Assembly (NCBI RefSeq): GCF_037038585.1
Contig: NC_092520.1
Coordinates: forward strand, 190,816,604-190,880,603
Length of the DNA: 64,000 nt
Source: Patagioenas fasciata
Lineage: Eukaryota > Chordata > Aves > Columbiformes > Columbidae
Direction: 5' to 3'
The position numbers were made by a program, and so were the translations under genes. Position 1 is the first letter of the stretch; the number at the start of each line of letters is the position of its first letter. Positions 53,404 through 64,000 of this stretch are shown piece by piece. The notes under the pieces are model-generated. The model saw only the letters and a program-made list of their open reading frames with translations. It was not told the DNA's origin and made no database searches.

Positions 53404-56400
53404 CTGAAATAAAGGTAAGAACAAAAAGTGGTGAGTGCTCTACTGGGTTTGCTGGGCAAGGCTCTGGTAACAGGGGTCTGTGCGGGTAATGGGGGCAGGA
53501 GCGGCCAGGAGGAGCTGCTGCGGACCAACCACAGCCCTGCTCCTTGGCCCCTGCACCCCTCAGGCCAGGGAGAGAGGCTGCGGACCCTGGAGCTGAGGCG
53601 TGAATTTGAGTCTGGGAAAAGGGGAGCAGGGAAAGGTGGTGTTTCAAGCTGGGGTTTTTTTTTCGCACTATCCAAACCTATTTTAATTGGCAATAAATTA
53701 ACTTTTCCCCAAGTTGAGTCTGTTTTGCCCATGACAGTAACTGCTCAGTCATGTCCCTGTCTTTATCTCAGCTCATGAGGTTTTCCATCTTGTTTTTCCC
53801 CCCTGCCCTGTTGAGGAGGAGTGAGAGCAGCTGGGTGGGCGTCCAGCAGCCAGTCAAGGTCAGCCCAGCACACCTCCAAATATCAATTTGCAATTATATG
53901 AATTTTAACTTTTATATAGATATGCAGATTTATCAACACTGGCACTATGTTCTCATACAACATCAGTACTGTATCAAACAGTAAGGTAAAAGTTTCAAAC
54001 ACATATAGCACACACGCCATTCAATTGAATTCATAGAGCTGCGAAACTGCAGTTAGTTGAAAAGCATCTATATTTCAAAAGTTTGTGATGGTGTTGTTTT
54101 GTTTTGTTTAAAAAAAACAAAACAAAACACAGCATAACACAGTTTTTCCTTATTTCAGTTAGCCAGGAGAAGAATGACATTCTGAAGATAAAGAATAAGC
54201 AAGGGGAAATCACTATTTCCTTAAACCCACTGACTAGGCAGAGTCCACCTGTTAAAATACACATAACATGATCAGGTAATATGCCCCAAGCCTCAGATTC
54301 CATCAATCCAGAAAGCAGTAGTGGAAGTCACCAGTTTGTTCAGCCCAAGTCTATGTTAGCCTGCTCCACTGTGCCACAGTCAATTTTAATTTACCCTTGT
54401 AAATGTCTCCTCCTACACAAGTGAAACATTTAAGAATAAATGACTAAAAATCTCTACAGATTAAGTAGTAAATTAAGAGTTGTCACTCAAACATCCAAAC
54501 ATGTAGATTAAAAATTCCTGTAAAGAAGACAAGAAAAGTTTGATAAATTAAAAAACAACAACGACAAACCCACATATATACACTTCATAAGCATTATACA
54601 TCTGTTTTCTACAGGTAGGAAGATACAGAGTAATACTGTTACTGAAGTCTGAACAGCCACTTACCATCTAGAACCATCTTAGCAGCAATAGCCGTCGGGT
54701 ATCCTACTGTTTTCGCCATCGCAGAGTATCCTTTGTTATCACCATAGACAACCAGGTCAATAAATTTGTCTTCCAAATGACCAGAAGGATGCCTGAGACG
54801 TATTTCATTTCTCATAACAATCATATCTCTCTCTCCAGTGCCTAAGAGAAAAGCACACAAACTATTCCTTACTTGTATTTCAGTCTTATTAAGATGAGGT
54901 TTCTGATGAGCAAGGCACTAGGCATGCACAGCATGGGGACTTGATAAGACTTTAGACAGGGACTATTAAGGAGGATAGAATATTAAGATGAAGCTAAAAA
55001 TGTAACAGGGAAAGAAAAAGGATAAATCAGGGGAGAAGAGATCAACACAAGGCATTAAAAAACCTAACATGAACATTTATTAATGAAGGTGAACAAACCT
55101 AACCCAGTCAAGGTGATAAGAGATACTGACTTATTCTACTCTAAGCCATGAAAAAGAATTTCTCACATACCAAAGGGCAGCTTCATCTCCATGTGCTTTG
55201 CAAGAGCCTCCACAATGGAATCTGCTGCTGGAACTGGTTCATCTCCCATTAAACCTAGCCTAGCAGAAAAAATGAGACAGACTCATATCATTGCCTACAA
55301 ACAGCTTTGTCTCAGTTTAGTAATTTCCAGCTTGTTCAGCACACCAGTTAAAGTGTCTCAACATAGACCAAAATGGGTAGAATTGCAACCCCTTTTTTTA
55401 AAAAAAAAAAGAAGAAAAAAAAAAAGAACCCCCAGACTTTACAACCCACTGTAACATTTTACCATTCCACTGCCTCCAGCTGACTTTTGTCCTTTTCCAG
55501 TTTGCTAAATACAGCTTCTTTGAGAACATGGTACTCAGCAGATGGCTCAATTCCAACCAGTCTGCACATGAGCTCTTTCTGTATTGAAAGAAAAAAAATT
55601 TCCTGAAGGCCTGATACCTGTTCCCACTCCTTTTCAGTCCAGGTTTCAAGAACCCACCGCCCCACTAAGCTAATACTCAGGACTTCTGAAAAGACACGTT
55701 ATGCCTAAAGGAAAAGTGAGACAGTTTGAGATTTTTAATTGTAACAAGAATAGGTGTCATCTTTTCCTAAAACACTTTGTACCCTACCACTCAGCTGACT
55801 CCCCTACTTTTCTGTCCCTTCCTCTGGCAGTGAAGAAACAACACAGAAATCCGCATGAACAAGGAGCACTGGGAAGATGCAAAGGTGAAAGAGAAGCACC
55901 TGGAGACAGCCAGAGAGTCAGGAACTCAAGAAGGTCTTTCAGCTGGTCTAGAAATGGAGAATATCCCTTTCAAAACGACTGAAGAAACAGACTGATGAGA
56001 TAAGCAAGGCTCTGGCAATCCTGGGAATATCACCAAAAAGCTTTCTGAAGATTTTTGTGCATACGAAAGGCCATTCTGTGCTACCTAGACACTAATAATT
56101 GCTTGCTTCATTCACAGCAAGACATAATAAACAGAGCCATGAACAAGATATGAAGCAAGCAAGAGCCAGAGTGTCTGTTCAGAAGCTCAGGTTATCCTGT
56201 CTCCTCTGCTTCCCCAGCAGAGAAGATGAAGTACTAAGATATAACAACATCGCTGAGACAAGGTTTGCAGTGAGACTCATGAATTTGTAGTTATTTTCAC
56301 AGATTACATGACACTACTCTTATTCACTGAGGCTAGAAGGACTGGAAATTCTAGCCATTTCTGCAAACAAAACTTGAAGATATCAACCCTAAAACTGAAA

Positions 56401-59400
56401 GCAAGCAAAAATTATGTCAAAAAAATAGAAGTACTTCCCACACAGCAGTCCAAAAACTCCTGGAGTTTGGGAAGATGAGCAGTTCTGCATGTTAGTCAGA
56501 GACAAGCAAGACTAGGCCTCTTCAGCTTGTGCTTTCTTCTTTTTTAAAAGACTTGAGACATTCTTAACTTGAAATAATGGCATCATCTGAAAAATACTTT
56601 GGTCTGCTCAGACCACCACACAGCATAAGTCTGGTGTTTTTTTTCCAGACTACTGCTGATAAAAGCACGGGGAAGACAGGCCCGAATTTTGATCACCTGA
56701 GTAATAAACAAAGTTACTCCCCCAGGGGTTTGCAAAATGGAAAGAAAATTTCTCACAAGACAGACAAACAGATCTGACAAGTAGTAAGCTCTTTGTCAAT
56801 TCAGATCTCTTTATACTACACTGAAATATGAAATCCCCCGCTTGGCCCATGGAGACAACCAAAACATTGATTGTCAAACATAACAGCAGCACCTCACATC
56901 CCAGGAGTCACGCTTTGGCTGAGATTAAGATGAAGTGAGCAAGACAGAAAAGCAGCATAACAGAAGACAAAAAAATGCTCATACACAGTTCTAACAACAG
57001 CAAAAAAAAATTAATACACTCATTTAGGCATTATCTCTTACTTCTTCATACCCCAAAAAATACTTCTACACTGAAGATCATGGGCCACTACCAATATGGA
57101 CACTGCAAACTCACAGCACTAAGGGCTGGATTCTAACTAACAGAAAATTTAACACAATTGTTAAAAATATTGTACAGGACCTCTGTGGGTCACCTAGCCC
57201 AATGCCGTGCTTGAAGCAGGAGTACCACCAGCACTCCAATCAGCCATGGCTTTGTCTAGCTGAGTCCAGAAAGACTCCAGTTGTCAAAGACTCCAAAGGA
57301 TCTCTGGGGAACCTTTTCCAGCAGTACAATGCATTTCTGCCAAAGAAAATCTTCCTCGTTTCCAGGAAGAAAAACCAGAGAAGACCAGGATTCAACACAA
57401 GGTTCTCACTGCTAAGCACATCCAAGCCTAGTAATAATAAAAACATTAATAAAACAGAGGAAAGAAGGCAGAGTAATCAGAGTAACTCACCCAAGTTAGA
57501 GGTGACATGGTTGAGCTTAGCAAAGGATAAGGATCTGGGTTAATTAATCCTAGTTTTACAAAGCCTCCCATAGTTTTGGAGTATCCCTGAAATAAAAGAA
57601 TAACGTGGTTAAAAATAATCATAACTGAGGTATTTCTCCTTGGTTTGAATGTCATGGTGGACACAACAATGGCAGCGTTAAGTGTTACTCCCATGGGAAG
57701 AGAGCCACAACACCACAATGCCAGTGGGGTCCTGCTCCAGAGCAGGACCTTTCCCAGCCCCTCTCCACCCCTCTCTTTAATGACTTACACTGCCATCAAT
57801 ACTTCCATGGCCAGCAGCATTCATTCATGAGATCAGAGGGCTGAGCTGGCAGCACCAGTTCAGACTCCAGCCCATCACTACAGACAAGGCTTGTATCAGC
57901 CAGATGGCCCATGGACAAACTACTGAATACAAAGAGCCTGGCCCTGAACTCGGCTCACCCCAGTTTTACACCAGCATCAGACAAACTAATTTTAAAGATG
58001 AGAATACTGTGTGTTTGCATCTTCCCTTCAGGAATACCGAAGAGGCAACCAGCACATCAGTGGAATCATATTTAAAAGGAACTGCAAAGGCTGCAATAGG
58101 CCACGCAATAAAAAAAGTCTCAACTCGTTTCTGCTCTTCTTTGTTGTTATCCCGTTAACACCCTCACACAGCTCCCGGAAACCTGAAAACACTCACATGC
58201 AACTCACTAGAAACACTGAAACAGTGATAATTATAATTAGAAGCCACCTCCACCAGCTCAGATGGCCCAGCAGTGAGATCCTCCTGTGACACCTTTTAAA
58301 CCAACCCCGATAGCGATCTGATTTTCCACCAGCATCACCCCAACCCAAAGCGACGAACCTGCTTTGGGGGTAAAGAAAACAGCACTAACCACGGAAACAT
58401 CATTCTCGCAGCACACTGACAGCAACTCTTCACGTCACCCTCACATTTTTGCTTTTCCTTGTGCTGACATTTAATACAAAAGAAGAAAATTTTATCAGGC
58501 ACCAAACGGAAGAGCAGATACTGTCATATTAAGACTTCATGATGAGATAGATGCCTTCCACATATTTTTAGTTTCTGAACAAGAAATAATACCTAGACTG
58601 ACAAAAGGAGATCTATTGCAATCTGTAAACCTTACTCCCCCACATCAGCCTTCTGCTTTCTGTTGCTAAGCAAGCCTCTGTCCCCCCCAGAAATAAAATC
58701 CTGTTGTACCGCAACAGAGGAATTAAGAGGGAAAGGACATACATGTAATTCGTCAAGCCATGCACAAAACAACAATACCTTAAACCTTGAAATAAACATT
58801 AACTCAATAGACTTATCATGACATCCATAAAAGCTTTTTCAAACCTTCAACATGGTTTTAGGTTTATTCCTTCTTAATGTACATTGACCAACAAAATAAT
58901 AAAAAAAAAGAAATCTGAAAGAAAAAATAGTATGTTTTTATTCTGCCTTGTACACCTAACAAAGGACAGGAAAATAGTCTATCGGTTAGAAGGAAAACAC
59001 ATTTATCTCCTAACATCTTACTTAACTGACCAAAATGTTAAAGCTGCTCAAATTCAAGATTTCCAGTTACTTAAATGAAAAACTTTCTCAGTTTGATGGA
59101 AAACCGTAATTTTCTATAACATTTTTAAATTACACTTTTCACAGGAATATAAGCAAACTGTTAGTTCGAATTATCAACTTTAAGAGAATAGATCAATTCT
59201 TAAAAATACGTAACAGCAACACGCATCACACAAACCCATCAGATTTAGTTAATTTTTAAAAAAATCTATTGATCTGACACCAAATACAAAGCCAAAAAAA
59301 AAAAACCCACAGATACTGACTATGCCAACTGACCAGCTGCCTAAAACTGCTAAAAATATTTTTTTTCGTTTGCAACAAACACTTGTTAAACAAACCAAGT

Positions 59401-62400
59401 AAAGCTACATTAAAATAATGAGAGAAGTGCTTCCAGTTCTCTCTCAACTGGGCAGTGGAGAACGCATAAATAGCACACACAGAGCTATAAAAAGTTGACT
59501 TTTAAATTTACAGTTTTATTTAAATGTCAACATTAATTTCTTGCAGAAAACAATAGTTAGTAATATTAACAACGACAACTTACTTTGTATCTTAAGGTGC
59601 CTCTCAGCAAAGTGTGAGCTGACTGAATACCATACGGCTCAGCATATTTTGTACTGTCTCTGTTAGGAAAACCTTCAAGATTTAATCCTGGGAAAAAATC
59701 CATTGGAGTTACAGAATCAAGTAACGCTCCTCCAGCTGGAATATTGACAATCTAAATTTTGAGAAAGAACAGCAATATTATTTTGGTGTAGCGTTATTTA
59801 TTTTACAACAGAAAAGATGAAGCATGCTCGAAATATGCTTAGTGTTTCTGGTGCAAACAAAAGCCCAACCTAAATAAAGCAGTTGCACAAGCCATTTAAG
59901 CACATCCTGCGATGAAGGAGCACACACTATGTCAGCCACTACTAATCAAAGGGCGAAAACGAGCCACATCCTTTTCACACACACTGTTAATTTCTGCTGC
60001 ACTAATATTAAGGTGGCAGGTTCCCATTTCACTTATGTTAGTGTATTTTTGGAGCACCTTCCCAAACTAAACCAGTGTCAAGGGAGATTCTACCCACAGG
60101 CTCCCCATTTGTGGTCAATTTTTTTATTCTCATTTTTTATTGGGCAGGAGAAGGATGTTGGGGCTCTCTTTGTTGTGTGGGGTTTTTTTTAAAGATTAAA
60201 ATAGATCAGGTGATATCACACTGATATAAACTTGCTGTCTATTCTGCCTTTACTTGCAGCTACAAAGCACAGAGAGAATGCACCATTGCAGGAAAACAAA
60301 AAGAGGTTGACTGGTTCTATTATCATTCCCAGCCAAAGCCTTGAACCCTGCTTCCTTCAAGCAGCTGATGCACAGATCTGCTATGCAGCATCAATACAAA
60401 CTCATTTTGTGAGGGGCAAGGTTTCTTTCTAGAAGACTAAAGCAATGAAGTCTGCAGCAACGCCAAAAGATCTCACTGTGTTTGTCAGGCAGGACAGTAG
60501 TGTGGAAGAATCCTGTACAACAGTCGCAGACAGCAAAGGATTTAGTGGCAAGGAGGAAAAACTGCACAATTTACTGACAAGTTCACATAGTGCTCTCATA
60601 ATGAATCATTCATGTGCATGATCTAATCTTTCCTAGCAATGGGTGAACCAGGTCAGAAATAAATAAGAAACACTTTCACATTCTCCAAGAGACCCTTTCA
60701 TCTGAAACTTATAACTATGTATTGTTGCTTTTTAAATAATGTACAATGTACAATCCCTAAATTTCTCCTGTCTTACTGCAATAAGAACACTAGAGCACTA
60801 AAATGTCATGATAAAACATCTCAAAATATTTCTCAGTTTTGCAGATCAAAAAGTCCAGATAATTAGCTAAACTTTACAGTGGTTATACAAGACAGTCTCC
60901 TTGACATTTGAAGAGCCCCTGCTCAGTAATTACTCTGAGCAAGTGAGAGTCATAAAACAGACAGGGCTGCAAAGCAGAAATGAGACAGTGGCTTGCAATA
61001 GCTTTGCACAAATCAGTTCTGATATTTCCACAGAACAAAACAGATGCAGTGACATTCGCTGGGTAAAGTCTATTCTAAAGACTCCCGCACAAACCGCAAA
61101 ACAGAGTTTATATAAAACACATCAGAAATCACTGTACACTTTCACAAAGCCCACTGAGTGGGTTACTGGTATTACAGATTGCACCAAAAGAAATCAAGAG
61201 TTCTGACATACACTGTGCAAGCACAGAATGAAGCTGTTTGCTTTGCAAGCATGACTAGACAGAAAAGCAAGCAGAAGGATGCACTTTCACCTTCATTTCA
61301 CAGAATCAAAATCAGGGCAATTAAGCGGCAAAAGCAACACACAACAGGGACGGGAGCTGAACTCAGAACACCAACTACAACTCAGTGCTTCAGCCATTAG
61401 AACACGCTCCTTCTTTGCAATCAGATTCCATGTAGTAAGTAAGAACTAAGCTGGCAGCAGACAGGCACCATCAGTCCAAACACAGGATTAAGTGATATAA
61501 GGAACTTGCCTTGAGGAGCTGACTGTCACTGGCTTGAAAGTAAACATGGCACCTTACAAATCCCAGTTCCCTCCTTAGCCCAATACCACCTTCTTTGCCT
61601 AGCTTTAAATGGAAATGTTAGGATTACTTCACCTCTCCATTTTTTAAATACGTTGCAGACTGAACTGTATTCAGCAGCACTCCTTGTGGGCTCCAGCTGA
61701 ACTTGTATCTCAGAGGATTGTCAGAGTGCTCTGGAGCTGGTAGGCCACCGCAGAAAGAAGTGTAGGATACAACCTGTCGGATTTATCCACAGGAAAGAAA
61801 AAATTAAGACAGACCAGGATACAAACAGCACAGGTATACCCTGCAGAATCCCCATTAGTTCTTCAACTTTCTACTGATGTCACCCCACAAATGGGCCAAA
61901 TCAGATCCGCAGTGGACAGGGGAAACCAAAAGAATTTCACTAAGGTGGAGTATCAAGCTGTCACACTGCAGGTACTGTCCATAAAGAAGAGCAGACCACA
62001 CCACACTCTGGGGCAAAGCCATCTCAGGTGATGGTCTCACCAACTGGATTAGTTGGCACCAAATTCCAAGCTTCACAAAAAGTACAGTGTCCAGAGCCCA
62101 TTAAAAACCAGGACATGACCGAAAACTGACTGTTGCTAAAGTAACAACTTTACTAAGAACATCTTGGCAGAACTACCCACTACCTGACAACCTTACCGTG
62201 GCACCAACTTCTTTTGCCTTGTCAATACATTCCATCGCCAACATATGATCAAGACCAGGATCCAAACCCATTTCGCTGATAACTGTAATACCAGCAGCTT
62301 CTATGCTGAAAATAACAGAAATGCAGAGCTGTCAGAATAATCACTGTTACTGGCCTTTCATTCAGAAAATCTGTCCAACAAAGGCCCAGCAAATTTTCCC

Positions 62401-63481
62401 CAATACCATAAATTCTGGGCTCTGTCTGCAGTTTCTCAGAAAAAAAAAAAAAAAAAGCAGATGTTAAAACCTGAACAGTGACAATTGTCTAAGAGTCACT
62501 GTAGCCTTGGTTTCTCTCACTTTGCTGCAACATCTAGGGGCTGGTGGTTTTGACAAATGAGAAGTGTCTTCTTTTTGTTGTCGTTGGGTTTTGTTTGTTT
62601 GTTTGTTTTGAGTGAAAGCACAACACAAGAGCATCACAGCAAGAAGGGGAGGAGAGGCCTCTAAACCTCCCTCATTGTATGCAACACTGGTTCTCTACCT
62701 GTCCAGCTTTCCCTGTTTTATCATTTGTAGAGACACAGCATGGAAAATTCTCATCTCACTGGAATTTACATCAGTTTCCAGTACCATGACTGAGAAGGAA
62801 CACAGATGAAGCTCCATGCTCAAAACAACTGTCAGTCATATAAGCAGGACAACAGAAACATAGGAATAGCTAGAACTGTCCCAAATTTGAGACTAATACA
62901 GTAGGTCTGTCCAAAAGAAGTTGTCAGGGAGGACATTACTGTAGATACAATAAGTCAAGAATGAGTTTTTGTTAGGGGAATGCAAAGGATGACAAACAAG
63001 CTTGCTGTCACTGGTAGAACAGGACAGCTCAGTTTGAAAATCAGTCCAGCTCAAACATCCAAACTGGTTTGAGGGGAGAGAGGAAGGCACATTAATATGG
63101 AATAACATGGGGCATGCAGAAAAGTACATTGCAGTGTTTAGAGCACTAGTCTGACCAGACTGGGATATGCACTCGTTTCTCTGCTCTGCCACAGCTTCCA
63201 CGTGCAACTTTGGGCAAAGGTACTTAGTCCTCCATCATAGAAAGGGAGGGGGAAAGAATTCAGAAAACAGTAATTCACAATAAGTGTTGCAGGTGTAACG
63301 GACTGCAAAATATTCAGATAATGCACTAAAGAAGGAAGCAACACCAGGGAGATGCTACTCTCATACCTACCTCTCCTGGAGTTGTTTCATAGCTGGTGTC
63401 AAGTAGCTGGCTGTGACCAAGTTCACTTTGCTGTCAATACATTTCTTCGCAACCAAAGGATGTGCTGAATAAGGCAGCAAA
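53285..63481 (-). CDS. AASS: AASS (alpha-aminoadipic semialdehyde synthase), C-terminal saccharopine dehydrogenase part
   Basis: Nine minus-strand exons join in consistent phase, 5' to 3': 63481-63371, 62305-62197, 61773-61633, 59751-59584, 57586-57491, 55578-55463, 55259-55171, 54841-54665, 53403-53285. They encode about 374 residues plus stop, corresponding roughly to the last 370-375 of 926 in human AASS. Recognisable stretches include [64 protein letters not shown] [10 protein letters not shown] and [21 protein letters not shown] is the bifunctional mitochondrial-matrix enzyme of lysine degradation: the N-terminal half makes saccharopine from lysine and 2-oxoglutarate; this C-terminal half oxidises it to aminoadipate semialdehyde and glutamate. 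The upstream exons lie beyond the right edge. It is convergent with PTPRZ1, as in human. Confidence 0.96.
53404..54664 (-). other. AASS last intron
   Basis: A 1.3-kb intron. It contains a locally GC-rich, CpG-containing patch at about 53430-53640, open in several frames on both strands, and a perfect 15-bp inverted repeat at 54095-54129. No exon-like sequence with the required phases was recognised. Confidence 0.75.
54095..54129. repeat. 15-bp perfect inverted repeat (hairpin)
   Basis: tgttttgttttgttt at 54095-54109 pairs with aaacaaaacaaaaca at 54115-54129 around a 5-base A loop. Made of simple TG/CA-type sequence in the last AASS intron. Confidence 0.85.
54665..54841 (-). CDS. AASS: AASS penultimate coding exon
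   Basis: 177 bp between ttctcttag and gtaagt. It encodes (G)[40 protein letters not shown] and [18 protein letters not shown], closely matching human. Phase 1 at both ends. Confidence 0.97.
55171..55259 (-). CDS. AASS: AASS exon third from end
   Basis: 89 bp after ttctgctag. G completes Trp, then [20 protein letters not shown] and KHMEMKLPF. Ends TTTG|GTATGT. Matches human LGLLGDE and the segment after it. Confidence 0.95.
55463..55578 (-). CDS. AASS: AASS exon fourth from end
   Basis: 116 bp after ttcaatacag. It encodes [20 protein letters not shown] and [18 protein letters not shown] plus TG of the split Trp. Donor gtaaaa. Corresponds to human CDLVGISPSSEHDVLKEAV. Confidence 0.96.
55579..57490 (-). 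other. AASS intron with a CR1-like insertion
   Basis: A 1.9-kb intron. Apart from the CR1-like fragment at 57178-57375, nothing was recognised. Confidence 0.78.
57178..57375 (-). mobile_element. degraded CR1-family LINE 3' fragment, antisense on the plus strand
   Basis: The plus strand carries the ordered landmarks of the reverse complement of an avian CR1 3' region: gacctctgtgggtcacctag, then cccaatgccgtgcttgaagc, then actccagttgtcaaagactc, then gatctctggggaaccttttc, then a gaaaatcttcctcgtttcc block. The order and spacing fit remembered CR1 consensus, with many substitutions. The element is therefore oriented on the minus strand, in an AASS intron. No terminal 8-bp repeats were found. Confidence 0.7.
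57491..57586 (-). CDS. AASS: AASS exon fifth from end
   Basis: 96 bp (32 codons) between tttatttcag and gtgagt. It encodes [20 protein letters not shown] and [12 protein letters not shown], phase 0 at both ends. GFVKLGLIN and PLTW match human AASS exactly. Confidence 0.96.
57587..59583 (-). other. AASS intron
   Basis: A 2.0-kb intron. Nothing recognised apart from short A runs (near 58900 and 59295). Confidence 0.78.
59584..59751 (-). CDS. AASS: AASS exon sixth from end
   Basis: 168 bp (56 codons) between caaaatttag and gtaagt. It encodes [40 protein letters not shown] and [16 protein letters not shown], almost residue for residue the human segment. Confidence 0.97.
59752..61632 (-). other. 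AASS intron
   Basis: A 1.9-kb intron with no supported feature. Open frames on the plus strand (for example 60901-61206) have no recognisable similarity. Confidence 0.78.
61633..61773 (-). CDS. AASS: AASS exon seventh from end
   Basis: 141 bp (47 codons) between atccgacag and gtgaag. It encodes [40 protein letters not shown] and [17 protein letters not shown] is a hallmark of the saccharopine dehydrogenase half. The donor gtgaag is somewhat weak. Confidence 0.97.
61774..62196 (-). other. AASS intron (423 bp)
   Basis: Nothing recognised; the 73-codon minus-strand frame at 61855-62076 has no AASS similarity. Confidence 0.78.
62197..62305 (-). CDS. AASS: AASS exon eighth from end
   Basis: 109 bp between ttttcag and gtaagg. 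C completes Ser, then [20 protein letters not shown] and [16 protein letters not shown], matching human [20 protein letters not shown]. Confidence 0.97.
62306..63370 (-). other. AASS intron
   Basis: A 1.1-kb intron. It holds an A run near 62440-62456 and a (TTTG)n simple repeat at 62591-62609. Nothing else recognised. Confidence 0.78.
62591..62609. repeat. (TTTG)n microsatellite
   Basis: ttgtttgtttgtttgtttt, a short tetranucleotide repeat in an AASS intron. Confidence 0.9.
63371..63481 (-). CDS. AASS: AASS exon ninth from end (first in the window)
   Basis: 111 bp between tcattttag and gtaggt. T completes Ser, then [20 protein letters not shown] and [16 protein letters not shown] plus AG. 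Matches human LLPYVLHPLVAKACI. A donor further downstream is excluded because the frame meets TAG directly after AGG. Confidence 0.96.
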
Positions 63482-64000
63482 CTAAAATGAAGGAGAATTA
63501 TGCAACATCAAAATTCAACCAGTTACTTCTGCTGTCACTGGAAACACACTCACAAATGTTTTTTGCATGCCTACAAAAGAGCTCAAGCAAATGCAAGAGT
63601 CACACCTGCCTTGCCCCGAGCAGTTTCATACCTACATCAGTGAAATGCTACCCTATAGGACAAGTATTGTTGTACGCACTCAGAACAGGGTGCAGGACAA
63701 TAGCAGAGTCAGTCTTTAGACAGCGTCTTTTGTCACACTTCTCTTTGTAAAAAACAAACCACTGACCTCTTTTCAAGGCCACCTTCTAAACAGACATGCT
63801 GGAGGTTTAGAAGATGCAAAACTGTAAAGCCATCCTTGAGAAAGATTGTATTACAATGATCTTGCTGAAGTACCTTGTGAAAAGCATGCTCTACATGGAA
63901 AGGAAACAACACTCATGGTATCTGTGGCAAAAGGGACAAAATGGCAAGGACTATGAAATAATTTCCTCCCATTTCAATACCTGGAAAGAGATCTTTCTCA
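63482..64000 (-). other. AASS intron, truncated by the window edge
   Basis: No exon was found for the expected preceding segment (ending LVIS in human). That exon must lie beyond the right edge. Confidence 0.75.

Noticed and set aside
63956..64000. Possible next AASS exon on the minus strand (AG|GTATTG near 63980)
   Set aside because: The phase needed to join the next exon runs through TGA, and the translation does not resemble the expected segment ending LVIS.

Overview
The window is vertebrate nuclear DNA, most likely avian. It is AT-rich, its exons have GT-AG borders, its introns are fairly short and it has few interspersed repeats. The one recognisable transposon trace is a degraded CR1 LINE fragment, the typical sauropsid/bird family. 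Two convergent genes account for all supported coding sequence. Their order (PTPRZ1 plus strand, then AASS minus strand) matches the conserved synteny of human 7q31. Species cannot be fixed from the sequence alone.

Positions 1-46400 hold the 3' four fifths of PTPRZ1, receptor-type tyrosine phosphatase zeta and the source of the secreted proteoglycan phosphacan. Twenty consecutive exons are present, corresponding to exons 11-30 of the human gene. All junction phases agree and together they encode about 1,907 residues. They comprise the end of the linker after the fibronectin III domain, one 3.6 kb exon for the Ser/Thr-rich chondroitin-sulfate spacer, a transmembrane exon, the juxtamembrane segment, the catalytic phosphatase domain D1, the inactive domain D2 (Cys replaced by Asp) and a C-terminal Ser-Leu-Val PDZ ligand. 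The carbonic-anhydrase and fibronectin III domains lie upstream of the window.

Three isoform switches can be read from the DNA. (1) The exon 12 donor overlaps a stop codon, and a canonical AATAAA with a GT-rich element lies within about 120 bp, which fits intronic polyadenylation making secreted phosphacan. (2) A phase-1 cryptic donor inside exon 12 would remove 886 codons in frame, matching the known short receptor form. (3) A 21-bp microexon encodes TLKEFYQ just before D1 and has a UGC motif upstream of its acceptor, as in neural microexons.

Positions 46400-53284 form the tail-to-tail intergenic interval, with microsatellites, a T23 tract and pyrimidine-rich stretches but no supported gene. 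The lower part may be AASS 3' UTR.

Positions 53285-64000 hold the last nine coding exons of AASS on the minus strand (about 374 residues). They encode most of the saccharopine dehydrogenase half of the bifunctional mitochondrial lysine-degradation enzyme. The 5' part of the gene lies beyond the right edge.

Protein identifications and human comparisons rest on remembered family sequences; no search or alignment program was run.
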